Of a DNA stretch of 64,000 nucleotides, positions 45,665 through 56,994 are shown piece by piece. A model generated the notes under the pieces. That model had not been told where the DNA came from. It was given only the letters and a program-made list of their open reading frames with translations, and did no database searches. The first letter of the stretch is position 1. Every line of letters begins with the position of its first letter. Both the position numbers and the translations under genes were made by a program. The DNA is from Reticulitermes speratus (taxonomy: Eukaryota; Arthropoda; Insecta; Blattodea; Rhinotermitidae), in contig JAJKFL010000427.1 in the NCBI GenBank assembly GCA_021186555.1, positions 20,422,505 through 20,486,504 of the forward strand. Direction: 5' to 3'.

Positions 45665-46861
45665 AGTCTTAATGGCTTAATTTCCCACAAAATTTCGGAC
45701 GTAATTTTTATCAGCATTACATTTATCTTTCTTCTTGCGTTTTGCAGGAATTTTCTGCCTCCACCTTTATCCTTATACTTTGAAAACTGGGGCAAAAATT
45801 TCCTCCGAAAACTTTGTTAATATTTATTATTTCAGAAAAACTTAATGTAGAATGGATATGGATCAGAATAATGTTCGACGGAATGCTTTTGTTTTGCTGA
45901 AGTCATTATCAACAATAGACTCTGCAGTATAATTTGTTGAACAGCTGCATGAGGAGGTGCAAATATCTCTTTCCAGAAGTAGCCATTATATTAGCCTAAT
46001 TCTGCTCAGTATGACATTTTTGTATCTCAAGAACTGGACATTTCTTTGAAAAATATTTAATTTGTAATAACTGGGAGTCATTCTGTGTGACTACAATGCT
46101 TAACTGCCTCTAACACGGATGTGTTAGTAGGCCTACTGTTTAAAATCATAGGCTTCAGATCTGAAAGGATTCTTTGGATCCATCTAAGCAGCAGGAGACC
46201 AACACTGAATTTGTAACTTGGTGTGTCAGGATTCTGTAAGACTTGTACATTTGAACATCGGCAATGACATTAGCAACATACAGGCCTAAGTTACGTGTAT
46301 GTTAAAGAAAGTATACTTTATTTGGTAGGGTGGAATGGGGTCATATGTTTCAGGATAGAGAGCAGTGGCGAACTGAATTAAAAAATCCATACAATATTAG
46401 GGTTCAACAAGATGCCTGAAGCTTCTTGCGTACCTGAACGAATTTTAGCTCCTCAAAAAATACTGCTTTTTGGAAACAGTTTCCAGTCATGACAGAAAAA
46501 ATGAAGTGCGTGTAACAATTCCGATGGCTAGTAATCTGACACTGACTATTCCCACAAGATACGTGGTAACAAATTCACAACACCCAGACCAACAAAATGC
46601 ACCATACTCTTGCCAGGTATTTTATATTACAATACCACTTTGAACACTGCTACAAGTTTCAATACCCAAGGGATCATCATCAGGAAACCAAATCAAAGCA
46701 ACACCACACAAAACCAAAACTTTGCGTAGATTATAAAGGTGTAAACAAGGCAAAGAGTTAAAATGTAGGCGATTCTTTGTAGTATAGCTGTATAATGGAT
46801 CCTTGTAAGCAGTGTCTTTGAGGTAACTTACGTACTGTGTTATCCTTTGTTAAGTATGTAG

Positions 46862-47072
46862 GTGTTTAAAGCAGAACACCAGTACCAGGTGTGGTATGCA
46901 GAGTCACAACAAAGTGAGGCCTTGTGTGAGAAGCTGAAGCATGATGCTGTAGAGAAGGAATGTGAGTTGGCACACACACAGGAACTCTGCTCTGAGTTAC
47001 AAAGGCAGGTGCACGAAATGAAGCAAGTTCGTAACATAAGTGTAGAAGAAGACCCCTACATTATGAGCCCAG
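46862..47072 (+). CDS. Coiled-coil exon A copy (unit 4)
   Basis: Copy of exon A with the same deleted upstream intron as unit 2. The predicted peptide is unchanged. Confidence 0.5.
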
Positions 47073-47622
47073 GTTAGTTTGTTAGCAGTGTGTGTTTCTA
47101 GAAATACGTAAGCTTCCTTACATCCATTATTTCACTTTCTCACACCTCATTTCCTTCTGTGATTACTTTCAACCAAAACCCATATTGATTTGAAAAGTGC
47201 ATTGTGAAATAACTGTGGCTGCAGGAACACGTAGTAGGTACACATTAGGGTTTATGTAAACAAAAATTGTGAAATCCTTATGTGGAGGATTCTCCTACGT
47301 CGACTTGTATTCTGATGTTAGAAACACTGGCTGTTATTCTTGAAATATAAGTATTATTTACTGTCATATTCCTAAAAAATAAATACTGTAATATCATGAC
47401 AAAATACAGTATTACAGAAAATTTGTATATCCCTTTACTATTCCTGTTTACATTGACATTGAGCTTCCTGGACTGTGTTCTTTAAATGAGCCCAGTACCT
47501 CCTTTGCTGTATAATTTTTGTTAGTTTGAAATGCCTTGGTTATAAAATTAAATATGTAAATGAAATTACCGTTCAATTTCTCTGTGTTCTTTTAGATGTG
47601 CAACTTAATGCATACATGCATT

Positions 47623-47639
47623 CACCCCCCCCCCCCCCA

Positions 47640-47671
<32 letters not shown>
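47623..47671. repeat. C-run plus (CA)n microsatellite (unit 4)
   Basis: Homologue of the tract at 27,432, with the flanking word CATGCATT in place of CATGCATG. Confidence 0.9.
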
Positions 47672-47678
<7 letters not shown>

Positions 47679-48139
47679 GTGAAACTTGGACTTCTTGTAC
47701 CATGAACCTGTGTTTTACTTGATTCTATGCACCTAAAATCAGTCCTCCCAAACTTCCATAAGAGCAGTGTTGTTTTTTTCATCAGGTACATTCAGGTTGA
47801 GCATAAATTGGGTTATTGCTGTCATTTAAGTCCTTTGAAGTGGAAATGAGGAAAAAGGAGAATAACTTTGTAAGAATTTTATATCTGTATTTTCTTGGTA
47901 TACACTTATTATTCTATGGCTTCAAGGCCATGCCAGCAGAGTTATAGTGACTGCATGTTCCACATGCTTCTTAAATTGCTGTTTTAGTATTGCATTTTGT
48001 AGCTACTTGTATACAGTTTTATTTTATTTATTTGTTAAAATTTGTTATAAGTAACCACATGTTCTGTGCTCTCATTAAGTTGCTGTATTGGTGTTTCTCT
48101 GTAAATATACTGCGCATTTAACTAGCAAACAGTTTTACT

Positions 48140-49028
48140 TTAACCTTTAAAGTATGGGAGATTTAAATCCCAAAGTAGCCGCTGACGGCTGGGGTTCCTC
48201 TCGCTTTAAATGCCCGTTTTTGCACCTGCTGATATTATTTGTTGTATTTAATACATTTTTAAAGATAAAACCTTCAAATAAAAAGAACGCGCTTAAGAAT
48301 GAATCCGTCTACCTGTTACGCAAGTTTCAAGAAAATCCACCTATTTTTATGCAGCTTAGTTGAAGGTCGTTTTTTGTTTTGTTTATTTTTCACTTTAAAC
48401 TTCATTTTCTAGATTTATTCTTTTCAGATAGCTCCTGCTGTCAGTGGGTAACCTGTGCTATAAATTTTGGAGCTGACTGTACATGTCACTGTATTTCCTC
48501 ATAAGTTATTTGGGTTTCAGTCTTATAAAATGATGTTTAGGTTTCCTGGTAATTCAGGCTTATCTGGGTGCTGAGTGCCAGTGAGTTAATATGCAATCAG
48601 TGGGAGAGGTAAGGAATGCATACAGACGTTCATTGCTCTGGTTAGTGCAATATGGGACCACAGGCAAATGTCCTTCATTCTGCTGTAAGGATTTCTTCGT
48701 GACTAGTTTGAATTTTAAGTTCATGCTTATGTCTATCTTCAACTCAACAGTTCAGTCTGTTCCCTGTCACAGTAATAACATGCGGCAGGCCAGGCAGGGC
48801 AGATGCTTGAATCACGATCAGAGAGAGTCAGCACCTGGCTTATGCAGTGTAAGAAAATTTGCTGCCATGTGTGTTCCTCCAAAAACAAATAAAAAGAATG
48901 AAATTCAAGTATCGAGAATGCAACATACTGTTGTGTGCTACCTCTGTTCCGAGGTATATCACACCAAACTGCATTCTGAGGACCAACTGACACTAAAGTG
49001 GAAAGGGGGAACACACAAATGTACGTAA
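48140..49028 (+). mobile_element. piggyBac-like element relic (unit 4)
   Basis: Copy of 27,937-28,816 with the same insertion form as unit 3. Confidence 0.45.
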
Positions 49029-49287
49029 ATATTACCATTGTAGTTACTGAACTGATATTTTTCAGTAGCGTTTTCTTGATGAAATGATGGGGTGAAGGGG
49101 GTGTAGATTTTACAGGAAAGACTGTATAAAGGAACAGAGGCTTATCGGAAGGTCCATTATGTGTGTGTATTTGCTTCACTTCGCCAATATGAGGAAAAAG
49201 TAAGAACTACTGGCTGGCGACATCTGTAAATAATTCGCGACTGCTGGAAAAATCGTAAGGCTGTCAGCAAGAAAAATTAAACCTCAT

Positions 49288-49662
49288 AATGCTGATGGGA
49301 CTGGGCTGTTCTTCAGGCTTCCACCTAATTTTGATTTTGAAAGGTGATTCTTGCCATGGTGGAAAGAATTCCCAGAAGAGGATATTTGTTTTGTTTTGTT
49401 AACCTTCAAAGCCAATGGGACTGATAAACTCCTGTTATTAGTTATTGGGTAGAGTGAAAACCCTCATTGCTTTAAAAATGTCAGAAAGTTGCCCACAAAG
49501 TATATGGCAAACAGAAAAGCACAGGTTACACAGGCTATTTTATTGACTATTTAAGGGCATTAGATGCCAAAATGAGTTCCAAAAACACAAAGATTTTACT
49601 TATTGTGGATCAGTGTGCTTCTCATCCACAAGACACAAGTTACCTAAAGAATGTGAAAATAT
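49288..49662 (+). pseudogene. Tigger-like transposase relic (unit 4)
   Basis: Copy of 29,076-29,450. Confidence 0.6.
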
Positions 49663-50970
49663 AAGTTGTTTATTTCACACCAACTTATGCACATTCACTT
49701 ATAATATTAGTAATTACATTTTACCCCTATACATATTTCGGCGTCTCAAAACGCCATCCTCAGGGGGTCGTAGAGTTTACTAGCATAGACCGTACAATCA
49801 TGAATACGTCGTTACATCCGTATAAAATGTGATACATCAAATAACACCTTTTTAATAATACTTTTATTATTACACAATATTGTATGAAACTTGACATTGC
49901 AAATATGATATGGAATTCCACCCGTGTCCTGCGTTTGTATTACATCCACTTCAATATGAAAAGTTTTTGCCGTCCTCTTTCCTAGGTTTTGATACTTTTC
50001 TTTTTCACTTTCACTTTTCTCAGCATTTCCAAGGCCTGTTAACACTCAGAAACATGAGAACAGTTGATGTAAACACAAAACACCACAAGGCAAGCGAGAA
50101 AGACTCGCTGTAAGCATCTGCCCTCAGTCAGTTCCCCAGTAACAGGAGTCAGCGAGTTGCTCTTCATTTTTACATTCAAAGTGCATTTGCTAGCATGCCG
50201 CATGAACTTTGTATTATTTCTAGTGGGGTCCACTTTGGATGCCATTTGTATGTGCAGATGTTCATAACCCAAATGTAAGTGGGGGACTTACTGTACTGAC
50301 CAGCATGGTAACCCATCACATCATTCTTTGGTGTTGGAAACAGATGCTACAGATTGGAGCAAACTGGCTACCAAAGGCAGTATCACATTAAAGTCTTTAT
50401 ATAATACTAATGCAAATGCTATGCAATTTTGACTTTTAAGATTTAGCAGTATTATTTTGAAGATGTTCCAACATTTCTGCATACATTGCAGTTGCTGTCT
50501 GCCGGGTGAATGAGGCAGAATATTGAAGACGGCCAGTATTTAATCTGATAGTGGGGATGTGGGTCAGGGTGTGGAGGTTGGTGCTATTCAGTAGGAAGTC
50601 ATAGGTGTAAGGTTTTCCTTGACATGTGTTTGGAAAGCTCTTCTTTCTACATGCCTGTTTTTATCAGTGTCTCATCTCTTCAGATAAGAAAGCTGTCATT
50701 TGGGCACAGAAATGTGCCAACCTATTCATTCAAAACTTGGCCTCCACATGAACATCATTTTCTGTGTCAGTTTTGCTGCTATAAACTTCATTTATTGTTC
50801 AGCATTGATTAGTTTATAAGTGTTTTCTTTCTCAAAGTCCATACGTTAGTATCATGGTACACGCTTATTAAAGGACGTTGCAGTGTATTTTGTTAATAGT
50901 CGTAGATGTTACTGATGGGTATTTGTACCACAATATGCATAGTAGTCTTACAGTATAATATAATTTGCAG

Positions 50971-51078
50971 GACACAGAAGTGCTTAAAGTAAGCAAGGAT
51001 GGAGCAACTGTCAGGCCAACTAGAAAAATAAATCCTTTGAAGGCTCTTTTTAAAAAAAAAAAAGGATCATGGAGATGA
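50971..51078 (+). CDS. Terminal exon Z copy, diverged (unit 4)
   Basis: Same exon with three substitutions: GTG to GTA (silent), GAG to AAG (Glu to Lys, residue 9) and TGC to TGG (Cys to Trp, residue 34). The reading frame and A run are kept. Confidence 0.48.
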   Translation, partial: DTEVLKVSKDGATVRPTRKINPLKALFKKKKGSWR

Positions 51079-51330
51079 GGTGAGATTGATGCTGTTCTTG
51101 TATTCTGTACCTCTAATCTCACTAATGGGTCTAGTCTTGTTAAATATGACCTTTAAAATTTAAGCTGAATACAATGTACACTATAGATATTTTGTAGCTT
51201 TTTGTGTTATGTGCTATATAACTATGGTATTTCTTTTCCCCTTTTTTTAAAAACACGTCCCACATACAAAGAAAAGTATTAATTTTGTACACATTTTTAA
51301 TGACTATTTTTTTTTTCAAATGTGTAAGTA

Positions 51331-52127
51331 CCGTATATTCTCGAATCTAATCCGCACCTTTTTTACAGTTTTAGAGGGCTAAAAAATCAGATGCGGATTA
51401 GATTCGCTTGCGGATTAGATTCGCGGTCTAGAGCTGGATTTTGGAAAAATGATTGAGCTGCTGTACAATATAACAATAACGTAATTAACGTAATTAATAA
51501 ACAACGTAAGAACAATACAATACAATAATCTATTATTTTATTATTTATTATTATAATTTATTATTCATCAGACTCGCCGTCATCACTCATAACTGAATCG
51601 TTATCCGTGCTCTCCACCCAGTCACTATCATCTTTATCTTCAACATCGTCGTCCCATACAATGTCATCGCTGCCTTGTGTTTCCGCCATAGTCGAACGTT
51701 GCTTTCATCAACTCCAAAAATTGCAGCGGCTTTGCGGTTTCCATTCTCCTCTGCGCACCGAATAACTTCACGTTTGAACTTTGTCGTATATGAGAGTCGT
51801 TTAGATTTCAGGCGTCCCTCTTCCATAACTACGGTACACGACAAATTGGAACAAGCACCTCCCACGTTTCAACAACTAAGGCTCAGCTGGCTTCAGACGA
51901 GATTGCGCACGTCTGTTGAGAAAGGCCCCGCCTCTATCGGTATGACTCATCGGCCACATGCGTAGCGTCGGATTTTAACGCATTGGTAACATCCAATATT
52001 ATTCAATCAGTCGCCCCGTGGGCAAGGGGTGGTTGAAGGAAAGGTGCGGATTAGAATCGCGAACTAACTTTTTTTCGTTTAAGAAGTCGCCAAAAACTGG
52101 GTGCGGATTAGATTCGAGAATATACGG
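51331..52127 (-). mobile_element. Intact non-autonomous pogo-like transposon (797 bp)
   Basis: 28-bp perfect inverted ends (51,331-51,358 and 52,100-52,127, starting CCGTATATTCTCGAATC) flanked by TA on both sides. Minus strand: MEEGRLKSKRLSYTTKFKRE, VIRCAEENGNRKAAAIFGVD and ESNVRLWRKHKAA form a complete Brinker-type helix-turn-helix (51,830-51,700). After a deletion junction near 51,690 the neighbouring frame gives an acidic tail (DDIVWDDDVEDKDDSDWVES ... DDGESDE, stop at about 51,562). So it is an internal-deletion derivative that lost the whole DDE domain but kept both ends of the gene. The right junction of the tandem array (51,767-51,771) lies inside the helix-turn-helix. Confidence 0.88.
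51587..51829 (-). pseudogene. pogo-type transposase N-terminal DNA-binding domain, catalytic domain deleted
   Basis: The start is most likely the ATG at about 51,827 (MEEGRLK), as usual for these proteins. The helix-turn-helix spans about residues 8-45 with the recognition helix around DESNVRLWRKHK. Downstream the frame shifts out of the natural acidic C-terminus. It could still bind terminal repeats if expressed, but cannot cut. Confidence 0.7.
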
Positions 52128-52129
52128 TA

Positions 52130-52900
52130 TTATTGTCATCACGTTTTGTGCAGTTTTAAAATACAGATGATATTTAAGCATTTGAGTATTATTTCGTTGC
52201 CTATTTTATACTGGTGTGGGTTTGTTTTAATATGAAATAATATGACTGCCTAATAAACTAGCGTATGGAGGAAACAAACTTGTTAGCTCTGACTAGTCTG
52301 GGGTTCCCTTTGGTTCATGACTAAATGCTGGGTAGCGTAGCCTAGCATTATGCTGTGGGTAAGACTATGGGTAGCAATTTGATGAACGGGGCAGTAGGTG
52401 CATTCTATCTCGAAACAGTAAGTTTTGGTTTCTTTCTACATAATGTATTACCATAATATTCCCTGGAGTAACCCTATACATGTTCCTTTTGGACTTACTT
52501 CACACCATAAACTTTCCACTATGGAGGATCAGAGTCTTGAGGTCAGTTAGCACCAATTCACACAGTCGGCAGGTAACAACAGTGAGATAGGTCCTACCTG
52601 ACATATAGCAGACCATCAGGATGATGAGAATGGCAGAATCCATTGTGTGGTGTGGTTGCCTAGCTCGTAGAGTACAGGAAATAATGGCTGAAAATTCGTA
52701 ACCTCAGGCTGGCATAGCCTGCAAGTGCTTTCTGACCTCCAATTGCCATTTCCATGGGTTTTTAAATTATAATCCTGCTGCACTCGCAGTTCTAATTCCT
52801 AGTTGTAGTAGTTCTTATTGCTATGTTGGAAGCCTGCTGACATCAGTCTTTCATAACTTGGTCTGATCAACTTACAACAGGGAACTACAATTAATACATC
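52130..52900. other. No recognised gene
   Basis: Right flank of the array. No open frame of note, no tRNA head or inverted ends that I could recognise. Confidence 0.35.
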
Positions 52901-52946
52901 AACCAACATATGCACTTAATAAAATGCAATTCAAGACAAGTATTAA

Positions 52947-52986
52947 ACTCCAACATGTTTCGGCATCAGGGTGTCATCATCAGGGA
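52947..52986 (-). ncRNA. Hammerhead-ribozyme-like motif
   Basis: Minus strand: CTCC (stem I), canonical core CTGATGA, a weak stem II (GACA...TGCC), GAAA, palindrome CATG, TT, GGAG pairing back with CTCC. The core is the canonical hammerhead word but stem II is decayed. Surrounding repeat DNA (about 52,890-53,160) includes a second AACATGTTAATC word. Confidence 0.5.
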
Positions 52987-53324
52987 GGTATTTAGAACAA
53001 AGGAGTACAAACCCCAACATGTTAATCTAGATATTGTATCACCCTTATGGGAATGATTAAAATATTACAATATTAGAATTCTAAAATATGCAGAGTTATT
53101 AAGCATAAAATTACAAGTTTGTAATATTAAAATTGAGCCGTTCCAGGTATCAGTTTGTAGTTATTTATAGTCTGTATCGAGTATGCATACAAACATTGTC
53201 TCAATCTTATGTGACCCGAAGAGATCTCGTTTAGATGGAGCATGTGAAGTGTGTCGTGTTGAGCGGTGTGGCGAGGTTGATTCTATATGCCTGTCCACTC
53301 AATTCGTTAGTGGCCCTATCCTTT

Positions 53325-53625
53325 TTGGGGCACGCGGTGGCTCAGTTGGCTGAGGCACTAGTCTACAAGCCGGAAGGTCGCGGGTTCAGTTCCCGATGAT
53401 GTCATTGGAATTTTTCATTGGCATAATCCTTCCGGCCGCACTCAACCTCCAAGAGAAATTAGTACCAGGAGTATTTACTGGGGGGTAAAGGCGGCCGGTG
53501 CGTAGGGCTGGCAACCTTACTACCTTCATGTGCGATTGTCTAGAAATCTGGGAGCCTCAACCTCCTGGAATCCTAGGGGCCTGTCCAGGCCTGTAATGGG
53601 ATTGCTTTATTCTTTTTACTCAGCA
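53325..53625 (+). repeat. tRNA-derived SINE, family C, full copy
   Basis: Head CGCGGTGGCTCAGTTGGCTGAGG (A-box) and CGCGGGTTCAGTTCCCGATG (B-box), followed by the shared body ATAATCCTTCCGGCCGCA, GGTAAAGGCGGCCGGTGCG, GGGAGCCTCAACCTCCTGG, CAGGCCTGTAATGGG. It ends near 53,625 in T-rich sequence. Confidence 0.85.
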
Positions 53626-53649
53626 ATTCTGTAAATAATAAAAAAAGTT

Positions 53650-55020
53650 AGCTTCTCAAGAAGGACTCTGCTCCATGGAGTTAGTTAGTTAGAATTGTTT
53701 TTTAAATAGTGCCGTATAAAAATGTGAAATTATCATAAAGCAGACCGATGAATTTTGATGCAAATATTCATTTAAAGAGCTCAAGTAAATGCAATGGTTT
53801 GTAAAATTTACGTTTAATTTTGTATAACCATTGTTCTCAGCAAATCCTTACAGCACTCTAGCTGACAATTACTGCTTTAGGGGATTGAATGACATATTTT
53901 TTTAATTAAGCAAATGGAAATATTATCCACATTGTTTTACTGCACAGATATTTTTAAACTTTCTTATAGAAATCTTTTTCTTGTTCCATAATGTCATTTC
54001 GAGGGTTACTTTCTTAAGTTTTACATTGATTATGAATGTGAGAACTTGTTCTGTTTACAGATACCCCTGTAGCTCCATGAAAATTGAGCTTCATTTGCTG
54101 AGGTGTTAAGTTTGCAGGCTGTGAAGAAGCTATCTACTAATATCGTGTAAATTATCTTTAAATGGAAACGTCTATTTCCTGTATCTTATGAAAAATATAA
54201 GAAGTCAGTTTGTATGTGGAGTTGAACATGTATACTGTAGCTTTTGACTTGAATATGCAGTAATTGTTGCTCTAAATTTGCTTTGCTGACTCAAAGGAAA
54301 ATTATTCGCATATAACATCTTGGCCAGTCATACTTCATTCAGAAAGCTGACTTTAATTTATAGAGATTTATTTTAATTTATTTTTATTCATTTTAATTTA
54401 AGAAGACTTTAATTTATGGCACTGTTGGTGCAGTATCATGTGAGACACTTTGTATGAAGTGGTTATTATGGTCCAGGAGTGTGTATTTATCTTTTGTTTG
54501 GAGGCCACATGAGTCTTTACTAGTCATTGAAGTCTGTAGAGCCAGTTTCCGTTTATTATAATTTTAGCCTTTGTTGTTTTGTAAGATATCTTCCTTGTAG
54601 CCATTCTATATTTCTGATCCATTTTATATATTGTTAAAGCCAAAAGTATTTAAGCCAAAAATATTTCAAATAAATTGTAATTTGGTGATTACAATAATCT
54701 AACATTTTTGTTAAAAATAATAGTTTCAAGTTGAAGCGTGTGAGAGTTGTGTATATTCTTTGTTCATTTAATATCCATTTTGTATCCAAAGTTGAAGTTT
54801 CTTATTTTTCTGATATTTTATTATTGTTTTTCCAAATCTTAACTTTTTATCAATTCTGTATTATGGTATTGAATATATTCATGTGTATCTTCTCACTGTC
54901 AACACTGCCTGTTGTTATTTCACGACTCAACTTAAGTTGATTAGGTTAATGAACCCTACTGTACTAAATAATAATAATATACCAACAACAGCAACAAAAT
55001 TGCTACTTTAATAATAAAAA
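53650..55020. other. AT-rich stretch without recognised gene
   Basis: No supported open frame. It lies on the 3' side of the minus-strand candidate exon at 55,100 and may be intron of that gene. Confidence 0.35.
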
Positions 55021-55099
55021 AGCAAAGCAGAATGCATAATCCATTGTTTTCTTTAGTGTTAACAGTAAAGAAAATATCAAGATTAGCCAAGAATCATAC

Positions 55100-55203
55100 C
55101 TTAACAACATCCATGATGGGAGGACATTTTGGTATGCTGAAACCAATGAGTGAAGATTCTGTGCTGTGTTTTTTCCTTGTTTCCTTCAGAGATTTCTTAT
55201 TGC
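55100..55203 (-). CDS. Candidate exon of unknown minus-strand gene
   Basis: Minus strand: acceptor CTAACTCCAG, exon reading NKKSLKETRKKHSTESSLIG and FSIPKCPPIMDVVK, donor AAG/GTATGA. It starts with two bases that complete a Gly codon with the single base left by the exon at 56,319-56,562, so the two join in frame. No further downstream exon was identified. Family not recognised. Confidence 0.5.
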
Positions 55204-55639
55204 CTGGAGTTAGACAATATGACCAAATAAAAACAGAAATAAATAAATCTGTACTTAAATTACCAAATAAAAAACACATTTAAATAAATTTATGACATAT
55301 ATGTGTATGTTATTAATGTCACACATCTCTGACTAAAAAGAAGGAAAACACATCCGACATGCTCAACCAATTCTATCTGATTCCAGTAGACCGAACTCTG
55401 AATTATTCAACCACCATCAATTCTAATTTACTGTCCATAATCATCCTCTCATCTCATTTGACATTATTCAGCTTGTTACTAATGCACATTATTAACCCTC
55501 CAAGCATGCATATGAATCCTTGAAAATGCAATTCAAATATCAACTTACAAAAGAACAATAGCCTTAGCTATAGACACACTGTCAGCTGCTGCTTGCAATA
55601 GACTAGCAGTTCTGAACTAGAAACAGCTGTAGCTCTAGG

Positions 55640-55690
55640 GTTACCTGAAGCCTCATGAGGGGTGATCCCAAAACATGTATTCCACACACT
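55640..55690 (+). repeat. Degenerate ribozyme-like repeat fragment
   Basis: Plus strand CTGAAGC, a hairpin-like TCATGAGGGGTGA, then CAAAACATGTATTCC. Same layout as the hammerhead-like repeats but core and GAAA are both mutated. Confidence 0.35.
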
Positions 55691-56318
55691 GTCAGACACA
55701 GGTTGAAAAAGCCCAGGAAAATGTTTTGATGACTGTCTTGTGTAAAACTTTTTCTGCGCCAGTAGATAAAATTTGTTTCAAATAAAAGGCATGTACCCTC
55801 TGGCATATATATCTAACACATAGTTCAAGAGAATTACCATATTTACCCAAATACAAGAAAATTTTTTTTCTAACTTATCTTCTGAAAAGTGAGGGAGGGG
55901 TCACCTTATAATTGCAGATAAAGTCAAACATGTTCTGTGTAGGTAATTTCCTGAAAACTGAAGATCCTCAAGTAAATAGGCTAAGTTGCTACTGACAAGG
56001 GCTACATGAAATTTCACAATGAGACCAACTGAAAAGATTCAGAAACACTGCTCTAGGAGTTCAGCAAATTCTTTCTCACAGCCCAGAATGGGCTCAACTG
56101 AAGAAATATTGACAGCTGCACTTTTCAAACACCCCTAGCTATAAAGATTTGTCAGCTGCCATCCCTGGAGATGGACACCAATCATTCAAATCCACCACTT
56201 CCCAAGGAAAATTCACTTAGGTTGTGTCTATATTACTATCCTCGTTACCTACAATTCAGGAGTGGCTCTTAGTAATGGACTCATGCTACTCACAGCTACT
56301 CATAACAGAAGAACTTAC

Positions 56319-56562
56319 CACATTCACTGACAGCATGCTTCAGAACATTTCTTGTATCATTATTATCATATTGCATGATTATTTCAAAGAAGTTCTTGAT
56401 ATAAACTTGTGTTTCATCATCCAGCTTACACATATGCTCCATTATGTTTTTGTTTTTACCCTCCAAAATGCAGTGCGATATCAACAATGATGTAACATAC
56501 ATAATCTCCAAGTCTTCCATTTCACAAGACTCAGATTCCCCCGACATAAAATGGATATTCAT
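56319..56562 (-). CDS. Candidate exon of unknown minus-strand gene
   Basis: Minus strand: acceptor TTCCTTTTTCAG, 244-bp exon beginning MNIHFMSGESESCEMEDLEI, then MYVTSLLISHCILEGKNKNI, MEHMCKLDDETQVYIKNFFE and a donor GTAAGT at 56,318. Phase 1 out, matching 55,203. The pattern of hydrophobic helix, then ME-x(4)-LDDETQ, faintly recalls the N-terminal hook-like domain of NuMA/Hook/CCDC88 proteins; that is only a suggestion. The opening Met may be internal. Confidence 0.5.
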
Positions 56563-56994
56563 CTGAAAAAGGAACATCATGTTTTAAATTTATGTTTAAG
56601 CAACATGCCATGGGGTGTATAAGAACACTGTAGATAGAGTGCCATACCATAATTTCAGCACTAGATACAAGTTGTCAACTTCATACTTAGGCCACTTTAC
56701 TCCACAGAAAAGAGCACAATACAGGAGGCTGAGTAGGCATGGCACACAGACAAATGCCTCCCTCTATCAGGCATCAAATCATAGTGGCCCAATCTGAAGC
56801 CTGTCACTTTATGAACCCTTTACCATATTACAAATTACTATTCTACAATAGTAATTTGTTCATCCAGTATATATTCAAGACAAGAAAGCTTAAACCCACA
56901 AATCTAACTTATAAAATCATCACAGTAATATTATACACCATTACTGAACACCTTAATTAATATAACCTATAATTGGCAAAGTTATAACTCCATG

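Larger units (their letters stand above)
45063..51771 (+). repeat. Tandem segmental duplication, unit 4 (6,709 bp)
   Basis: Last copy. After TAACTTCAC (ending 51,771) the sequence continues into the right half of the pogo-like transposon instead of restarting, so this is the original right edge of the duplicated segment. It has private changes: a short internal duplication near 51,400, a duplicated CGTAATTAA near 51,480 and three substitutions in the terminal exon. Confidence 0.95.

Noticed and set aside
20801-51771. CRISPR-like or satellite explanation for the large direct repeats
   Set aside because: Units are 6.7-10.8 kb with complex internal content and no short spacer pattern; this is segmental duplication.
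53360-53400. Functional tRNA gene at the SINE heads (53,340, 57,000, 23,565)
   Set aside because: A and B boxes are present but the acceptor stems do not close and SINE bodies follow directly.
55838-55930. End of another pogo-like transposon (CCATATTTACCCAAATACAAG)
   Set aside because: It resembles a terminal repeat but no matching inverted end or TA pair was found nearby.
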